In this document: positions 25,112 through 33,798 of the stretch, one piece after another
How the letters are laid out: each line of letters starts with the position of its first letter
Position numbering within the stretch: position 1 is the stretch's first letter
Assembly (NCBI RefSeq): GCF_018417535.1
Contig: NZ_CP070978.1
Coordinates: 1,612,001 to 1,676,000, forward strand
Source: Burkholderia pyrrocinia
Lineage (GTDB): Bacteria > Pseudomonadota > Gammaproteobacteria > Burkholderiales > Burkholderiaceae
Reading direction: 5' to 3'
DNA: 64,000 bases
The notes under the pieces: generated by a model
What the model saw: only the letters and a program-made list of their open reading frames with translations
The model's database searches: none
What the model was told of the DNA's origin: nothing
Position numbers and translations under genes: made by a program

Positions 25112-25240
25112 GGCTTCATCATTCGTGAAAATTATACTCAGGATAACGATTAAAAATTGGACTAATTATTTTGGATTTTCGATAAAGACGACACGATGAA
25201 CTCCGGCCGATTGTCGGCCGACCGATCAGGAACCTCGACG
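25112..25240. promoter_or_regulatory. AT-rich divergent control region of the LysR/amidohydrolase pair
   Basis: Most of this gap is far more AT-rich than its surroundings (25125-25185), with TTATACT at 25132-25138 and GATAACGATTAAAAATTGG after it. The block at 25166-25190 (TTATTTTGGATTTTCGATAAAG in part) resembles 20127-20152 in front of the first transporter. LysR-type sites and promoters for both directions are expected here, but their exact positions cannot be fixed by eye. Confidence 0.45.
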
Positions 25241-26470
25241 ATGCTGAAGATCAATGCGGAGCGGCTCTGGCAGAGCCTCATGGACATGGCGCAAGTGGGC
25301 GCGACCGCGAAAGGCGGCGTGCGCCGCCTCGCGCTGACCCGGGAAGACACGGCCGGCCGCGCGCTGTTCGAGACGTGGTGCCGGGAAGCGGGGCTCGCGC
25401 TGTCCGTCGATCGCGTCGGCAACCTGTTCGCGCGGCGCGCGGGCCGGCAAGCCGCGGCCGCGCCCGTCGCGAGCGGCAGCCACCTCGACACGCAGCCCGA
25501 AGGCGGCCGATTCGACGGCGTATACGGCGTACTCGCCGCGCTCGAAGTCGTGCGCACGCTGAACGACGCGGGAATCGACACCGAACGGCCGATCGAGATC
25601 GTCGTGTGGACCAACGAAGAAGGCGCCCGGTTCACGCCGGCGATGCTCGGCTCCGCCGCGTTCACCGGCGTGATGCCGCTGGAAGCCGCGCTCGGATCGC
25701 GGGACGCGGCGGGCGAAAGCGTCGCCGACGCGTTGCGCGCGACCGGCTACGCGGGCGAGCGCGCGGTGCCGGGCACGGTGTTCGACGCGTACTTCGAAGC
25801 GCATATCGAACAGGGCCCCGTGCTCGAGGAAAGCGGCGTGCCGATCGGCGTCGTGACGGGCGGCCAGGCGATCCGCTGGCTCGACGTGCGTGTCGCGGGC
25901 CAGGCCGCGCATGCGGGCACGACACCGATGCAATACCGGAAGGATGCGTTGTTCGCCGCAACCGACATGGCTGCCGAACTGGAGGCGATCGCCGCCGATT
26001 TCTTTCCGCTGGGCCTGACGACGATCGGCGAATGGCAGATCCGCAATGCGTCGCGCAATACGATCGCGGGCGACGTCGCGTTCACGGTCGACCTGCGCCA
26101 TCCGGACGACGCGGCGATCGCCGACATGGAAGCCGCTGTGCGCGCACGTTTCGGCGCGGTGGCCGCGCGACGCGGCGTGACGGTCGAGATCGGGCAGCAT
26201 TGGGTCAGCCCGGCCACGCCGTTCGATCCGGCCTGCGTCGACGCCGTTCAGCACGCGGTCGTCGGGCTCGACTATCCGAACCAGCGGATCATCAGCGGAG
26301 CGGGACACGACGCGATCCATCTCGCGAAACATTGCCCGACCGCGATGGTGTTCATTCCGTGCGTCGGCGGGTTGAGCCATAACGAAGCCGAAGATGCGCT
26401 GCCAGCCGATGTTGCGCGCGGCGCGGACGTGCTGCTGCAGGCGATGCTCGCCCGTGCGGGGCGCGCGTGA
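25241..26470 (+). CDS. M20-family Zn amidohydrolase (allantoate amidohydrolase / N-carbamoyl-amino acid hydrolase type)
   Basis: A 409-residue cytosolic metalloenzyme that hydrolyses carbamoyl or ureido groups. Metal ligands are visible: SGSHLDTQPEGGRFDGVYG (H81, D92), WTNEEGARF (E126/E127), EAHIEQGPVLE (H188) and GGLSHNEAED (H380). The dimerisation lid carries AGQAAHAGTTPM, and the C-terminal SGAGHDAIHLA is typical of AllC/HyuC/beta-ureidopropionase relatives. The start at 25241 follows AGGAA; an in-frame ATG at 25196 would add 15 residues. It is divergent from the LysR gene and followed directly by a CitE-like lyase, with which its stop overlaps if the GTG start of that gene is used. Confidence 0.88.
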   Translation: MLKINAERLWQSLMDMAQVGATAKGGVRRLALTREDTAGRALFETWCREAGLALSVDRVGNLFARRAGRQAAAAPVASGSHLDTQPEGGRFDGVYGVLAALEVVRTLNDAGIDTERPIEIVVWTNEEGARFTPAMLGSAAFTGVMPLEAALGSRDAAGESVADALRATGYAGERAVPGTVFDAYFEAHIEQGPVLEESGVPIGVVTGGQAIRWLDVRVAGQAAHAGTTPMQYRKDALFAATDMAAELEAIAADFFPLGLTTIGEWQIRNASRNTIAGDVAFTVDLRHPDDAAIADMEAAVRARFGAVAARRGVTVEIGQHWVSPATPFDPACVDAVQHAVVGLDYPNQRIISGAGHDAIHLAKHCPTAMVFIPCVGGLSHNEAEDALPADVARGADVLLQAMLARAGRA

Positions 26471-26511
26471 CCGGTCCCGTCCGCTTCCTGCCCCCGCAAT
26501 CGCCCCCGACC

Positions 26512-27447
26512 ATGACACGCTACCCCCACCGACCGCTTGCCACGCTGCGACGCGTCTGGCTTTTCGTGCCCGGCGCCGACACCGCCGCCCACGCCGCCGC
26601 GCTCGGCACGTCTGCCGACGCGATCGTCGCCGACCTGGAAGAAATGACCGTGCCCTTCGACCGGCCGGCCGCCCGCCGGCATATCGTCGCGCTGCTCGCC
26701 GACGCGACTGCCTGCGGCGCGCTCGGCGCGGTGCGGATCAACAAGCTGGAACACGACGGCCACGACGATCTCGTCGGCGTAATGCCGGGCCGGCCCGCAG
26801 CGATCTTCCTGCCTCATGCGGAAACCCCGCTGCAGCTCACCCGGCTGGCCGATGCGTTGACGGCGCTCGAAGCGCATCACGGTATCCCGGAAGGGTCGAC
26901 GGAAATCGTGCCGACGATCGAGTCGGCGTACGGGCTCGTGCATCTCGGCGCGATGCTCACCGCGAGCCAGCGTATCCGGCATGCGATGCTGGCGGTCGAG
27001 GATTTCGCGGCCAGCCTCGGCGCCCGCCGCTCGCGCGACGGACGCGAACTGCTGCATGCGCGCAGCCGGTTCCTGATCGAGTGCGTCGCCGCCGGTCGCG
27101 CGCCGATCGATCTGCCCTGCACCTACCGCGCGCCGGACGCGCTCGCACTCGACCTCGATATGTCGACGCAGCTCGGTTTCCAGTCGAAATGCGCTGTGTT
27201 CGCCGAACACGTCGACGCCATCAACCGCGCACTGACGCCTACCGACACGGATGCGGATGCAGCGCGCGCGTTGCTCGACGCCTATCGCGCGCAAGCAGCG
27301 TCCGGTCACGGCGCCACGCCCGACAGGATCGACGCGCCGGACGCGAACAACGCGCGCCGCCTGCTCGAGCGCCATGCGCAATGCCGGAGCATGGCCGACG
27401 CGCATGCCGGGGTGTCGAGCATAAGCACCACTAATGCTGGCGATTAA
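26512..27447 (+). CDS. HpcH/HpaI aldolase / citrate lyase beta-like protein
   Basis: A 311-residue TIM-barrel lyase of the CitE/HpcH group. LRRVWLFVPGADTAAHAAAL (about 10-29), IVADLEEMTVPFDRPAARR, VRINKLEHDGHDDL, IFLPHAETPLQL, IVPTIESAYGLVHLGAM and LAVEDFAASLGARRS carry the Arg, Glu and Asp positions that bind Mg and an acyl-CoA or oxo acid. The C-terminal FQSKCAVFAEHVDAIN is also typical. The ATG at 26512 lacks a good ribosome-binding site. A GTG at 26467, overlapping the upstream stop as GTGA, would add 15 residues and is a real alternative. It probably cleaves a malyl- or citramalyl-like intermediate in the cluster's pathway. Confidence 0.85.
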   Translation: MTRYPHRPLATLRRVWLFVPGADTAAHAAALGTSADAIVADLEEMTVPFDRPAARRHIVALLADATACGALGAVRINKLEHDGHDDLVGVMPGRPAAIFLPHAETPLQLTRLADALTALEAHHGIPEGSTEIVPTIESAYGLVHLGAMLTASQRIRHAMLAVEDFAASLGARRSRDGRELLHARSRFLIECVAAGRAPIDLPCTYRAPDALALDLDMSTQLGFQSKCAVFAEHVDAINRALTPTDTDADAARALLDAYRAQAASGHGATPDRIDAPDANNARRLLERHAQCRSMADAHAGVSSISTTNAGD

Positions 27448-27564
27448 AAAACAGAATTTTACGTACGCATATCGGCGACGGATAAACCACGCAGCCACCT
27501 CGCAACACCGCAGGCAGCGCATCGCCGTGGCCGACCGCCCCCAGGACGAACGACAGGACAGCCC

Positions 27565-28881
27565 ATGTCTCAACCCACTCCCACCACGCATCAACCCGTG
27601 CGCGCCGCCACCGCGGCGTTCATCGGCACCGCCGTCGAGTTCTACGACTACTACACATACGCGACCGCCGCGGCGCTCGTGCTCGGGGACGTATTCTTTC
27701 CGAGCAGCAACCATTACCTGAGCACGATGGCGTCGTTCGGCACCTTTTTTGTCGGCTTCGTCGCCCGACCGCTGAGTGGCGCGGTGTTCGGCCATCTCGG
27801 CGACCGCATCGGCCGCAAGAAGATGCTCGTCCTGACGATGTTCCTGATGGGTATCGCGACGACCGGTATCGGCCTGCTGCCGGGCTACGCGACGATCGGT
27901 ATCTGGGCACCGATCCTGCTGGTGTTGCTGCGGATCCTGCAGGGTATCGCGGTCGGCGGCGAATGGGGCGGCGCCGTTCTGATGGCCAGCGAACACGCAC
28001 CGGCCGGCCGCAAGACGTTCTTCGCGTCGTTCCCGCAAATGGGCAGCCCGGCCGGGCTGATCCTGTCGTTGCTCTCGTTCCGCTTCGTCACGTCGCTCGA
28101 CCATGAGAGCTTCGTCAGTTGGGGCTGGCGCCTGCCCTTCCTCGCGAGCTTCGTGCTGCTCCTCATCGGGATGGCCATCCGCCTCGGCGTGAAGGAATCG
28201 CCCGAATTCGAACGCGTGCGCGATACCAACGCGGTGGCGAAGTACCCGGTCGCCGAGGTGCTGCGTACCGCCTGGGTGCCGATCCTGCTGGCGGCCGCGG
28301 CGACAACGATCGGCTCGGCGGGCTTCTTCTTCACGAACACGTTCATGATTTCGTATGTGACGACCTACCTCGGCATGTCCAAATCGTTCATCCTCGATTG
28401 CCTGTTCGTCGTCACCGTCATCCAGTTGCTGTCGCAGCCCGTCTCCGCGCTGCTCGCGCAACGGTTCGGGGAGACGCGCTTCCTGACCTGCGCAGCGCTC
28501 CTGTCGATGGCGACACCCTATCCGATGTTCCTGCTCGTCCAGACACAGAACCCCGTCGCGATCGTCGCAGGCATCTCGTTCGCGGTCGTCACACTGTCGG
28601 CGGTCTACGCGGTCATCGCCGGCTTCATGACGCCGGCGTTCCCGACGCGCGTCCGCTATTCCGGCATTTCGATCGCCTACCAGCTATGCGCAATGATCGC
28701 CGGCGGCACGACGCCGATGATCGGCACGCTGCTTGCCCAGCAGTTCCGCGGGCAATGGCTGCCGCTGGCGGCGTTCTTCACGCTGCTGTCGTTCGTCTCC
28801 CTCGTCGGCATCGTCGGGCTCGGGCGGTACTGCCGGCGTCAGCGCGCCACCCTCCACGGATCGCTGGCGACCAGTCCGTAA
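27565..28881 (+). CDS. MHS family MFS transporter (second copy in cluster)
   Basis: A 438-residue, 12-TM proton symporter of the MHS type. Signatures: AAFIGTAVEFYDYYTYATAA, AVFGHLGDRIGRKKMLV (motif A), RILQGIAVGGEWGGAVLMAS, GWRLPFLASFVL, VKESPEFERVR. The sequence differs substantially from the transporter at 20.2 kb, so it is not a recent duplicate and may import a different substrate of the same pathway. The 117-bp leader has an AT-rich block with TTTTACGTACG and GGATAAA. It is the last gene of the catabolic cluster. Confidence 0.93.
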   Translation: MSQPTPTTHQPVRAATAAFIGTAVEFYDYYTYATAAALVLGDVFFPSSNHYLSTMASFGTFFVGFVARPLSGAVFGHLGDRIGRKKMLVLTMFLMGIATTGIGLLPGYATIGIWAPILLVLLRILQGIAVGGEWGGAVLMASEHAPAGRKTFFASFPQMGSPAGLILSLLSFRFVTSLDHESFVSWGWRLPFLASFVLLLIGMAIRLGVKESPEFERVRDTNAVAKYPVAEVLRTAWVPILLAAAATTIGSAGFFFTNTFMISYVTTYLGMSKSFILDCLFVVTVIQLLSQPVSALLAQRFGETRFLTCAALLSMATPYPMFLLVQTQNPVAIVAGISFAVVTLSAVYAVIAGFMTPAFPTRVRYSGISIAYQLCAMIAGGTTPMIGTLLAQQFRGQWLPLAAFFTLLSFVSLVGIVGLGRYCRRQRATLHGSLATSP

Positions 28882-28937
28882 TACCGGACTGGCGAGCGAC
28901 GTCCGCACGGCGTGCGCAGCGCATTGATCCGGCCCGT

Positions 28938-29105
28938 TCAGCCGCTACGCGCTCCAAGCTTGTCGACCAGCGCCGTCGCGCATTGCACGGCGAGCGCCGC
29001 GCACTGCTCTGCATCGACGGGCGCACCGTTCGCGACGGTGCCCTGCACGATCCGGCCCAGCAAATCTTTCGAGAGATCGGCGATCTCGTAGTCCCGTTCC
29101 GTCAT
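28938..29105 (-). CDS. small hypothetical protein (55 aa)
   Basis: A 55-residue acidic protein starting MTERDYEIADLSKDLLGRIV, with no signal peptide or membrane segment. A strong AGGAGGG lies at the right distance from the ATG, which supports real translation. It begins 56 bp after the stop of the DUF3857/transglutaminase gene on the same strand and may be co-transcribed. Short helical content and two cysteines (EQCAALAVQCATAL) are all that can be described. I do not recognise the family. Confidence 0.6.
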   Translation of the reverse strand: MTERDYEIADLSKDLLGRIVQGTVANGAPVDAEQCAALAVQCATALVDKLGARSG

Positions 29106-29161
29106 GATGTCCCTCCTGTGCGTCGGCCGATGGCGGCGACGCGCCCACTGCCCCTGCCCGT

Positions 29162-31081
29162 TCAATGCCCTTTCGCCCGCACGACGATCTGCGCCTGTGT
29201 ATCGCGATCGATGCGTTCGAGCGACGCGCGCAGCGCAGCGAATTCGTCGGGTGTGCATACCTGCCGGCCGAACTCCGCCTTCATCCGCCGCGTGACCTGC
29301 ACGACGCGCGCGGCCGCATCGAACACATAATGCGACGTGAAATCGACGAAGCGGTCGTGCACGGCCGCATCGGCCGGCAGGTCGGTCACGACGACGTCGG
29401 CCGGCAGCGCGATCTGGCCGGTCTCGTCGAACGTGCCGCCGATGCAGCCCCACGGCTGCGTGCGCACGGGTTCGGCCAGCCAGCTCTCGACCTGCGTCGC
29501 GATGCCGCCCGTGAGGCTCGACAGCGCGGGCAACGCGGTCGTGCCGTCGGGCCACACGAAATGGTCGAGCGTGCCTGTGATCGTCACGTCGAACGGCCCG
29601 TCGGTCACGCGCCGGTCGCTGGTCGACAGTTGCGCGCGGCCGCGCAAGCCGCTTTGCCGCAGGCGTTCGGTCGCGAGCTGCTCGACGCGGTCGTGCGTCG
29701 CGCGGCGAAACAGGTTGCGTTCGAGTTCGGCCGTCCAGCCGTCGTCTTCGATGTACGCATGCAACCGCGCGGCGCCGGGCTGCGCGGCATCGATCGCGAG
29801 CCGCGCGATGCGGCCGCGCGGCTGCGTGGCCGGCGTGCGCGACAGCTCGCCCGTGTCCACCAGCAGCGCGGGGCGATCCATCACGATCGGCGGCAGGTAG
29901 CCGAACGCGATGCCGGCCGTCGTCGTATCCGCGTAAAGCGCGAGATCGGGCAGCCACGTGATCGCGTGATTGATCGCGCCGCCGCCGTAGCCGGGTACGG
30001 ACGGCAGCGTATACACCGCGCCCAGATTGATCAGCACCGGTTCGCTGCGGATGCCGACCGCCGCGAGCAGCGCGCCGAACAGCGCGACATGGTCCTTGCA
30101 GTCGCCGTAACGGTTGCGCAGGATGTCCGTCACGCGATGCGGCGCGGCGGCCGTTTCGCCCAGAAACAGCGCGACGTAGCGCACGTTCGCCTGCACCCAG
30201 TCGTACAGGATGCGCGCCTTGTCGCGCGGATCGGCGGCATCCGCGGTGAGCGCACGCGCTAACTGCACGACGGCCGGATCGTCGACGCCCGGATCGACGG
30301 CCGCGTTGCGGTAGCGCGCGGCGAACGCCGCATAGTCGGGCAGCGTCGACACGACGAGCCGGTCGCCGTAGGTCGGGTAGCCGACCGCGCCGTTCTCGAT
30401 GCGGTCGTACGGGCCGTGCCGGTAGTCGAATTCGTAGCGCGTGCGGCCGTTCGCCGTCACCGGCGGCAGCGCGACATAGCCGCGCGCGTCCGCGTACAGC
30501 GGCAGGTCGGCCGGCACGTCGAAGATCAGCCGCTGATTGTCGACCGGCTCGCGCGACGGCTCGACGTAGTAGCCGAAGTAGCCGCGATTGACGGGCTTCG
30601 TGCGCGTCTTGCGAAACGCCACGCGCGTGCTCGACCCGGCTTCGACGCCGGGAAACACGACGGTGCGCAACAGCCCGTCCTGGAACGTCGGCGCGCCGGC
30701 CGAACGCGGCTCCTGCACGTCGCGGATCCCGTCCGCGCCGACCGGATGCGCGAGCCCGTCGCGGTCGATCGTCTCGGCCGCGAGCAGGTCGACCTGCTCG
30801 AGATTCTTGTCGAACCACACGTAGCGCTGCGCGACCGCGTCGATGCCGTTCGCGTGGTTCGCGCGCAGCGTCGAATCGTCGTGCTCGTCGAGCGAACCGT
30901 CGTGCTGGATCACGAATTCGTGGACATCGCTGACCAGCGTGACGGGCGCTTCGTCGGCAACGTCGTTCGCCCCGCCCGCCGCCGGGCCCGTGCCCAGCGT
31001 CGCACCGACCGCATTCGATGCGCCGAACGCGGCAGCGCATGCCAGCATCCAGCCGGCCAGGCCGACAGAAAAGCGCACCAC
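29162..31081 (-). CDS. DUF3857 and transglutaminase-like domain protein, exported
   Basis: A 639-residue protein with a probable signal peptide (VGLAGWMLACAAAFGASNAV, about 6-26) and then a DUF3857 domain (DVHEFVIQHDGSLDEHDDST, YVWFDKNLEQVDLLAAETID) to about residue 220. A transglutaminase-like papain-fold domain follows, with Cys in NRYGDCKDHVALFGALLAAV, His in GAINHAITWLPD and Asp shortly after. The C-terminal beta-rich part ends near DRFVDFTSHYVFD. Such proteins are periplasmic or membrane-attached and may act as proteases or cross-linkers; the substrate is unknown. A 55-aa gene follows on the same strand. Confidence 0.85.
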   Translation of the reverse strand: MVRFSVGLAGWMLACAAAFGASNAVGATLGTGPAAGGANDVADEAPVTLVSDVHEFVIQHDGSLDEHDDSTLRANHANGIDAVAQRYVWFDKNLEQVDLLAAETIDRDGLAHPVGADGIRDVQEPRSAGAPTFQDGLLRTVVFPGVEAGSSTRVAFRKTRTKPVNRGYFGYYVEPSREPVDNQRLIFDVPADLPLYADARGYVALPPVTANGRTRYEFDYRHGPYDRIENGAVGYPTYGDRLVVSTLPDYAAFAARYRNAAVDPGVDDPAVVQLARALTADAADPRDKARILYDWVQANVRYVALFLGETAAAPHRVTDILRNRYGDCKDHVALFGALLAAVGIRSEPVLINLGAVYTLPSVPGYGGGAINHAITWLPDLALYADTTTAGIAFGYLPPIVMDRPALLVDTGELSRTPATQPRGRIARLAIDAAQPGAARLHAYIEDDGWTAELERNLFRRATHDRVEQLATERLRQSGLRGRAQLSTSDRRVTDGPFDVTITGTLDHFVWPDGTTALPALSSLTGGIATQVESWLAEPVRTQPWGCIGGTFDETGQIALPADVVVTDLPADAAVHDRFVDFTSHYVFDAAARVVQVTRRMKAEFGRQVCTPDEFAALRASLERIDRDTQAQIVVRAKGH

Positions 31082-31300
31082 ATCGCACCTCGTCGCGGTT
31101 CACGGAAAGCGCGGTCGCGCAGCGAAGCGGGTCAACCGCGCGACACTCGTGCGGCCAGTGTGGGCGACGCATACGCACGCGTCAAGCCGGTGCACGCCGG
31201 CCTACAATGCAACGTGAATGCGTCATCGCGCGCGGCCGCCGGCATACGCCCGATCGCCGAACGCTGACGAAGGATCGTCCGCCCGCGACCGGGAGGCACC

Positions 31301-31459
31301 ATGGAAAACAGGATCGTGGAAGTCGTCGTACTGCTGGCGTTTTTCGCACTCGCCGCGCTGTTCTTCTTCAGGCGTTCGGGGCGCGACCGGCTGAGGGCCA
31401 AATTCCGTCATCCGCCACTGCGGCGGCCTCACCGCCCGCATCGGCATCATCAGCCCTGA
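31301..31459 (+). CDS. small single-pass membrane protein (52 aa)
   Basis: A 52-codon gene beginning MENRIVEVVVLLAFFALAAL. One hydrophobic helix spans about residues 6-23, followed by FFFRRSGRDRLRAK and a tail rich in Arg, Pro and His (RRPHRPHRHHQP). GGGAGG stands seven bases before the ATG. A TACAAT at 31203-31208 could be its -10. The N-out/C-in topology is predicted from the positive tail. No family was recognised. The good ribosome-binding site and clean helix support it as a real small gene; its high-GC tail could also be fortuitous. Confidence 0.5.
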   Translation: MENRIVEVVVLLAFFALAALFFFRRSGRDRLRAKFRHPPLRRPHRPHRHHQP

Positions 31460-31501
31460 CGGCTGCTACCGGCAGTCGCCCACGCGCTTGCCGCGCCGCC
31501 G

Positions 31502-33472
31502 CTACCCGACGTTCATCGGCAGCAGCACCATCTGCTTGCCCTCGACATGCAGGCGCGCCTGCAGCTCGACGGGCGTCTGGTTGTGCAGCCACGCGGTCAG
31601 GAAATTCACGCGCCGGAAGATCAGCTTGCTCGCGAAGCACACGGCATTCGGATACTCATCGAGCGTCGACGATGCGAGGTTCATGAATTCCACGACGGGA
31701 TTCGTGCCGAACGCGATCCGGTAGTCGGCCGCGATGCCGTTGCGGCGGCAATGCGCGACATAGTAGTCGAGCGCTTCGGTGATCGAGTGACGCAGCCGTT
31801 CGAGATGTTCGTGCCCGTCGTACGCCTTCGCGTCGACTTCGCCGACCGCGAGGAAGATCACGTTGCGGAAGTGCCCGGGAAACAGCCGGTTGACCCACAG
31901 CAGCGCGTGCATGCTCGCGCCGCGATGCTTGCCGACCAGCAGCACGGCCGTCGGTTGCGACGGATCGGGCTTGCCCGGCGCGCTCGCCTCGTCGACTTCG
32001 GGCGGCTTGCCGGAGAACAGCGCATCTTCCTTCGCGAGCTGCGCGCGCGTATACGCGTAGTGGCGATTGATCATGAAGCACAGCGCGATCACCGCGCTCG
32101 TCACGAGCACCGTGAGCCAGCCGCCCGCCGTGAACTTCTCGACCAGCGTGATGACGAGCACGGTCGCCGTCACGCTCAGCCCGAGCGCGGACAGGAAGAA
32201 ATGCTTGAACCAGCCGCGCTCGCTGCGATGACGCCACCAGTACGTGCACAACCCGAGCAGCGACATGCTGAACGTGAGGAACACGTTGATGCTGTACAGC
32301 ACGACGAGCACGTCGACGCTGCCGTGCGTCCACAGCAGGATCAGCAGGCTCGACAGGCCGACGACGATGATGCCGTTCTGCCGCACGAGGCGCGTCGACA
32401 GGTCGCGGAAATGGCGCGGCACCCACGAATCCGACGCCATGTTCGACAGCACGGCCGGGCCGTCGAGGAAGCCCGTCTGCGCGCCGACCATCAGCAGCCC
32501 GGCCTCGAACGCGAGCACGGCCGCGAGCAACGCATGCCGCGCGAACGCCGAGCCGAGCCCGAGATGGTCGATCACGCTGCCGAACACGACCGCGTTGAGC
32601 GTCTCGCCTTCGACGGGCCGCGCGTGCCACAACATGTACAGCAGGATGATGCCGCCGGCCGTGAACGCGAGCGACGTCGACATGTACCACATCGTCACCT
32701 TGCCGTTCGGCACGCGCGGATCGGCCAGCATGTTCACGTTGTTCGACACGGCCTCGAGGCCCGTATAGGTGCCGCCGCCGAGCGAGAACGCGCGCATCAG
32801 CAACGCGAGCATCACGAATACGCCGAGCGACTGCGACATCCCGTGCGCCTCGTGCACGGCATCGGGCACGATCATCGCGAGGTTGCTGCCGTGCACGGCG
32901 ACGCCGTACACGATCAGCCCGAAGTGCAGGATCACGAAGCCGATGAAGATCGGCAGCAGCACCATGATCGATTCGCGCATCCCGCGGAAGTTGAGCCCCG
33001 TCATCAGCAGGATCAGCACGATCTCGGTCGTGAGCTTGAACACCTGCGCACTGACCGGCAGCAGGCTGAAGAACGCGTCGACGCCGCTCGCGAGCGAGGT
33101 CGCGACGGTCAGCACGTAGTCGACCAGCAGCGCCGCGCCCGACACGAGCCCCGGCTTCGCCCCGAGCAGCGACGTCGCGACGCGGTAGCCGCCGCCGCCC
33201 GTCGGGAACAGCTCGATCACCTGGTTGTAGCCGAGCGCGATGATGAACACGGTTGCCGCGGTCGCGAGCGCGAGAAACAGCGCGAGCGGCGTGTGTTGCG
33301 CCAGCGCGAGGAACGCCTCCTCCGGGCCGTAGCACGATGAAGACAACCCGTCGGCACCGAGCCCGACCCAGGCCAGCAACGGCGTCACGGCGATCGCATG
33401 CCGCGTGCGCGGATCGAGCGGGTCCAGCGGTTTTCCGACCAGCAACTGCCACGCTTTCTGGAAGGTGGTCAC
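31502..33472 (-). CDS. APC-family permease with large cytosolic C-terminus (KimA-like)
   Basis: A 656-residue inner-membrane protein with about 12 hydrophobic segments in the first 470 residues and a soluble C-terminal domain of roughly 180. The conserved start LLVGKPLDPLDPRTRHAIAV then TPLLAWVGLGADGLSSSCYG, with PTGGGGYRVA in TM3, marks the APC superfamily branch that includes KimA-type potassium transporters. The C-terminal part (AVLLVGKHRGASMHALLWVN) resembles the cytosolic domain of that group. Substrate could be K+ or an amino acid. The start is uncertain: GTG at 33472 has GGAGGAG close upstream, and GTG at 33490 is possible. It is convergent with the small membrane protein gene. Confidence 0.85.
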   Translation of the reverse strand: MTTFQKAWQLLVGKPLDPLDPRTRHAIAVTPLLAWVGLGADGLSSSCYGPEEAFLALAQHTPLALFLALATAATVFIIALGYNQVIELFPTGGGGYRVATSLLGAKPGLVSGAALLVDYVLTVATSLASGVDAFFSLLPVSAQVFKLTTEIVLILLMTGLNFRGMRESIMVLLPIFIGFVILHFGLIVYGVAVHGSNLAMIVPDAVHEAHGMSQSLGVFVMLALLMRAFSLGGGTYTGLEAVSNNVNMLADPRVPNGKVTMWYMSTSLAFTAGGIILLYMLWHARPVEGETLNAVVFGSVIDHLGLGSAFARHALLAAVLAFEAGLLMVGAQTGFLDGPAVLSNMASDSWVPRHFRDLSTRLVRQNGIIVVGLSSLLILLWTHGSVDVLVVLYSINVFLTFSMSLLGLCTYWWRHRSERGWFKHFFLSALGLSVTATVLVITLVEKFTAGGWLTVLVTSAVIALCFMINRHYAYTRAQLAKEDALFSGKPPEVDEASAPGKPDPSQPTAVLLVGKHRGASMHALLWVNRLFPGHFRNVIFLAVGEVDAKAYDGHEHLERLRHSITEALDYYVAHCRRNGIAADYRIAFGTNPVVEFMNLASSTLDEYPNAVCFASKLIFRRVNFLTAWLHNQTPVELQARLHVEGKQMVLLPMNVG

Positions 33473-33798
33473 GGCTCCTCCGGCACGCACGACGCATCGG
33501 CGACACTCCCCTAAAAGTAAATGAGTTCCGGGACGACTTCCAGTCGGCGTATTCCATAGGGTGGCGTCGCGCGCAGCCGGCTTCTTTCAACACGCCGACA
33601 CCTTGCAGACAGTCGCACTACAACCACGCAAGCCGGACATGACGGTGCGGCCGCGACACACGCGTGTTGCGCGCGGCAGCGGCGCGGCCGATCGACATGC
33701 AACAGGACAAGCATGCGTGCCGACGCGAGCCTTCATCCGATCGACGCTCGACGGGAACGCACACCTTCGCGTACGGACCCGGCGGCCCGTGCAGCGCG
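33473..33798. other. intergenic region without recognised genes
   Basis: This gap lies between the permease start and the glucokinase stop, both on the minus strand, and must hold the permease promoter. I see short overlapping open frames in several phases but none with a ribosome-binding site or a family match, and no clear hairpin. Confidence 0.5.
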
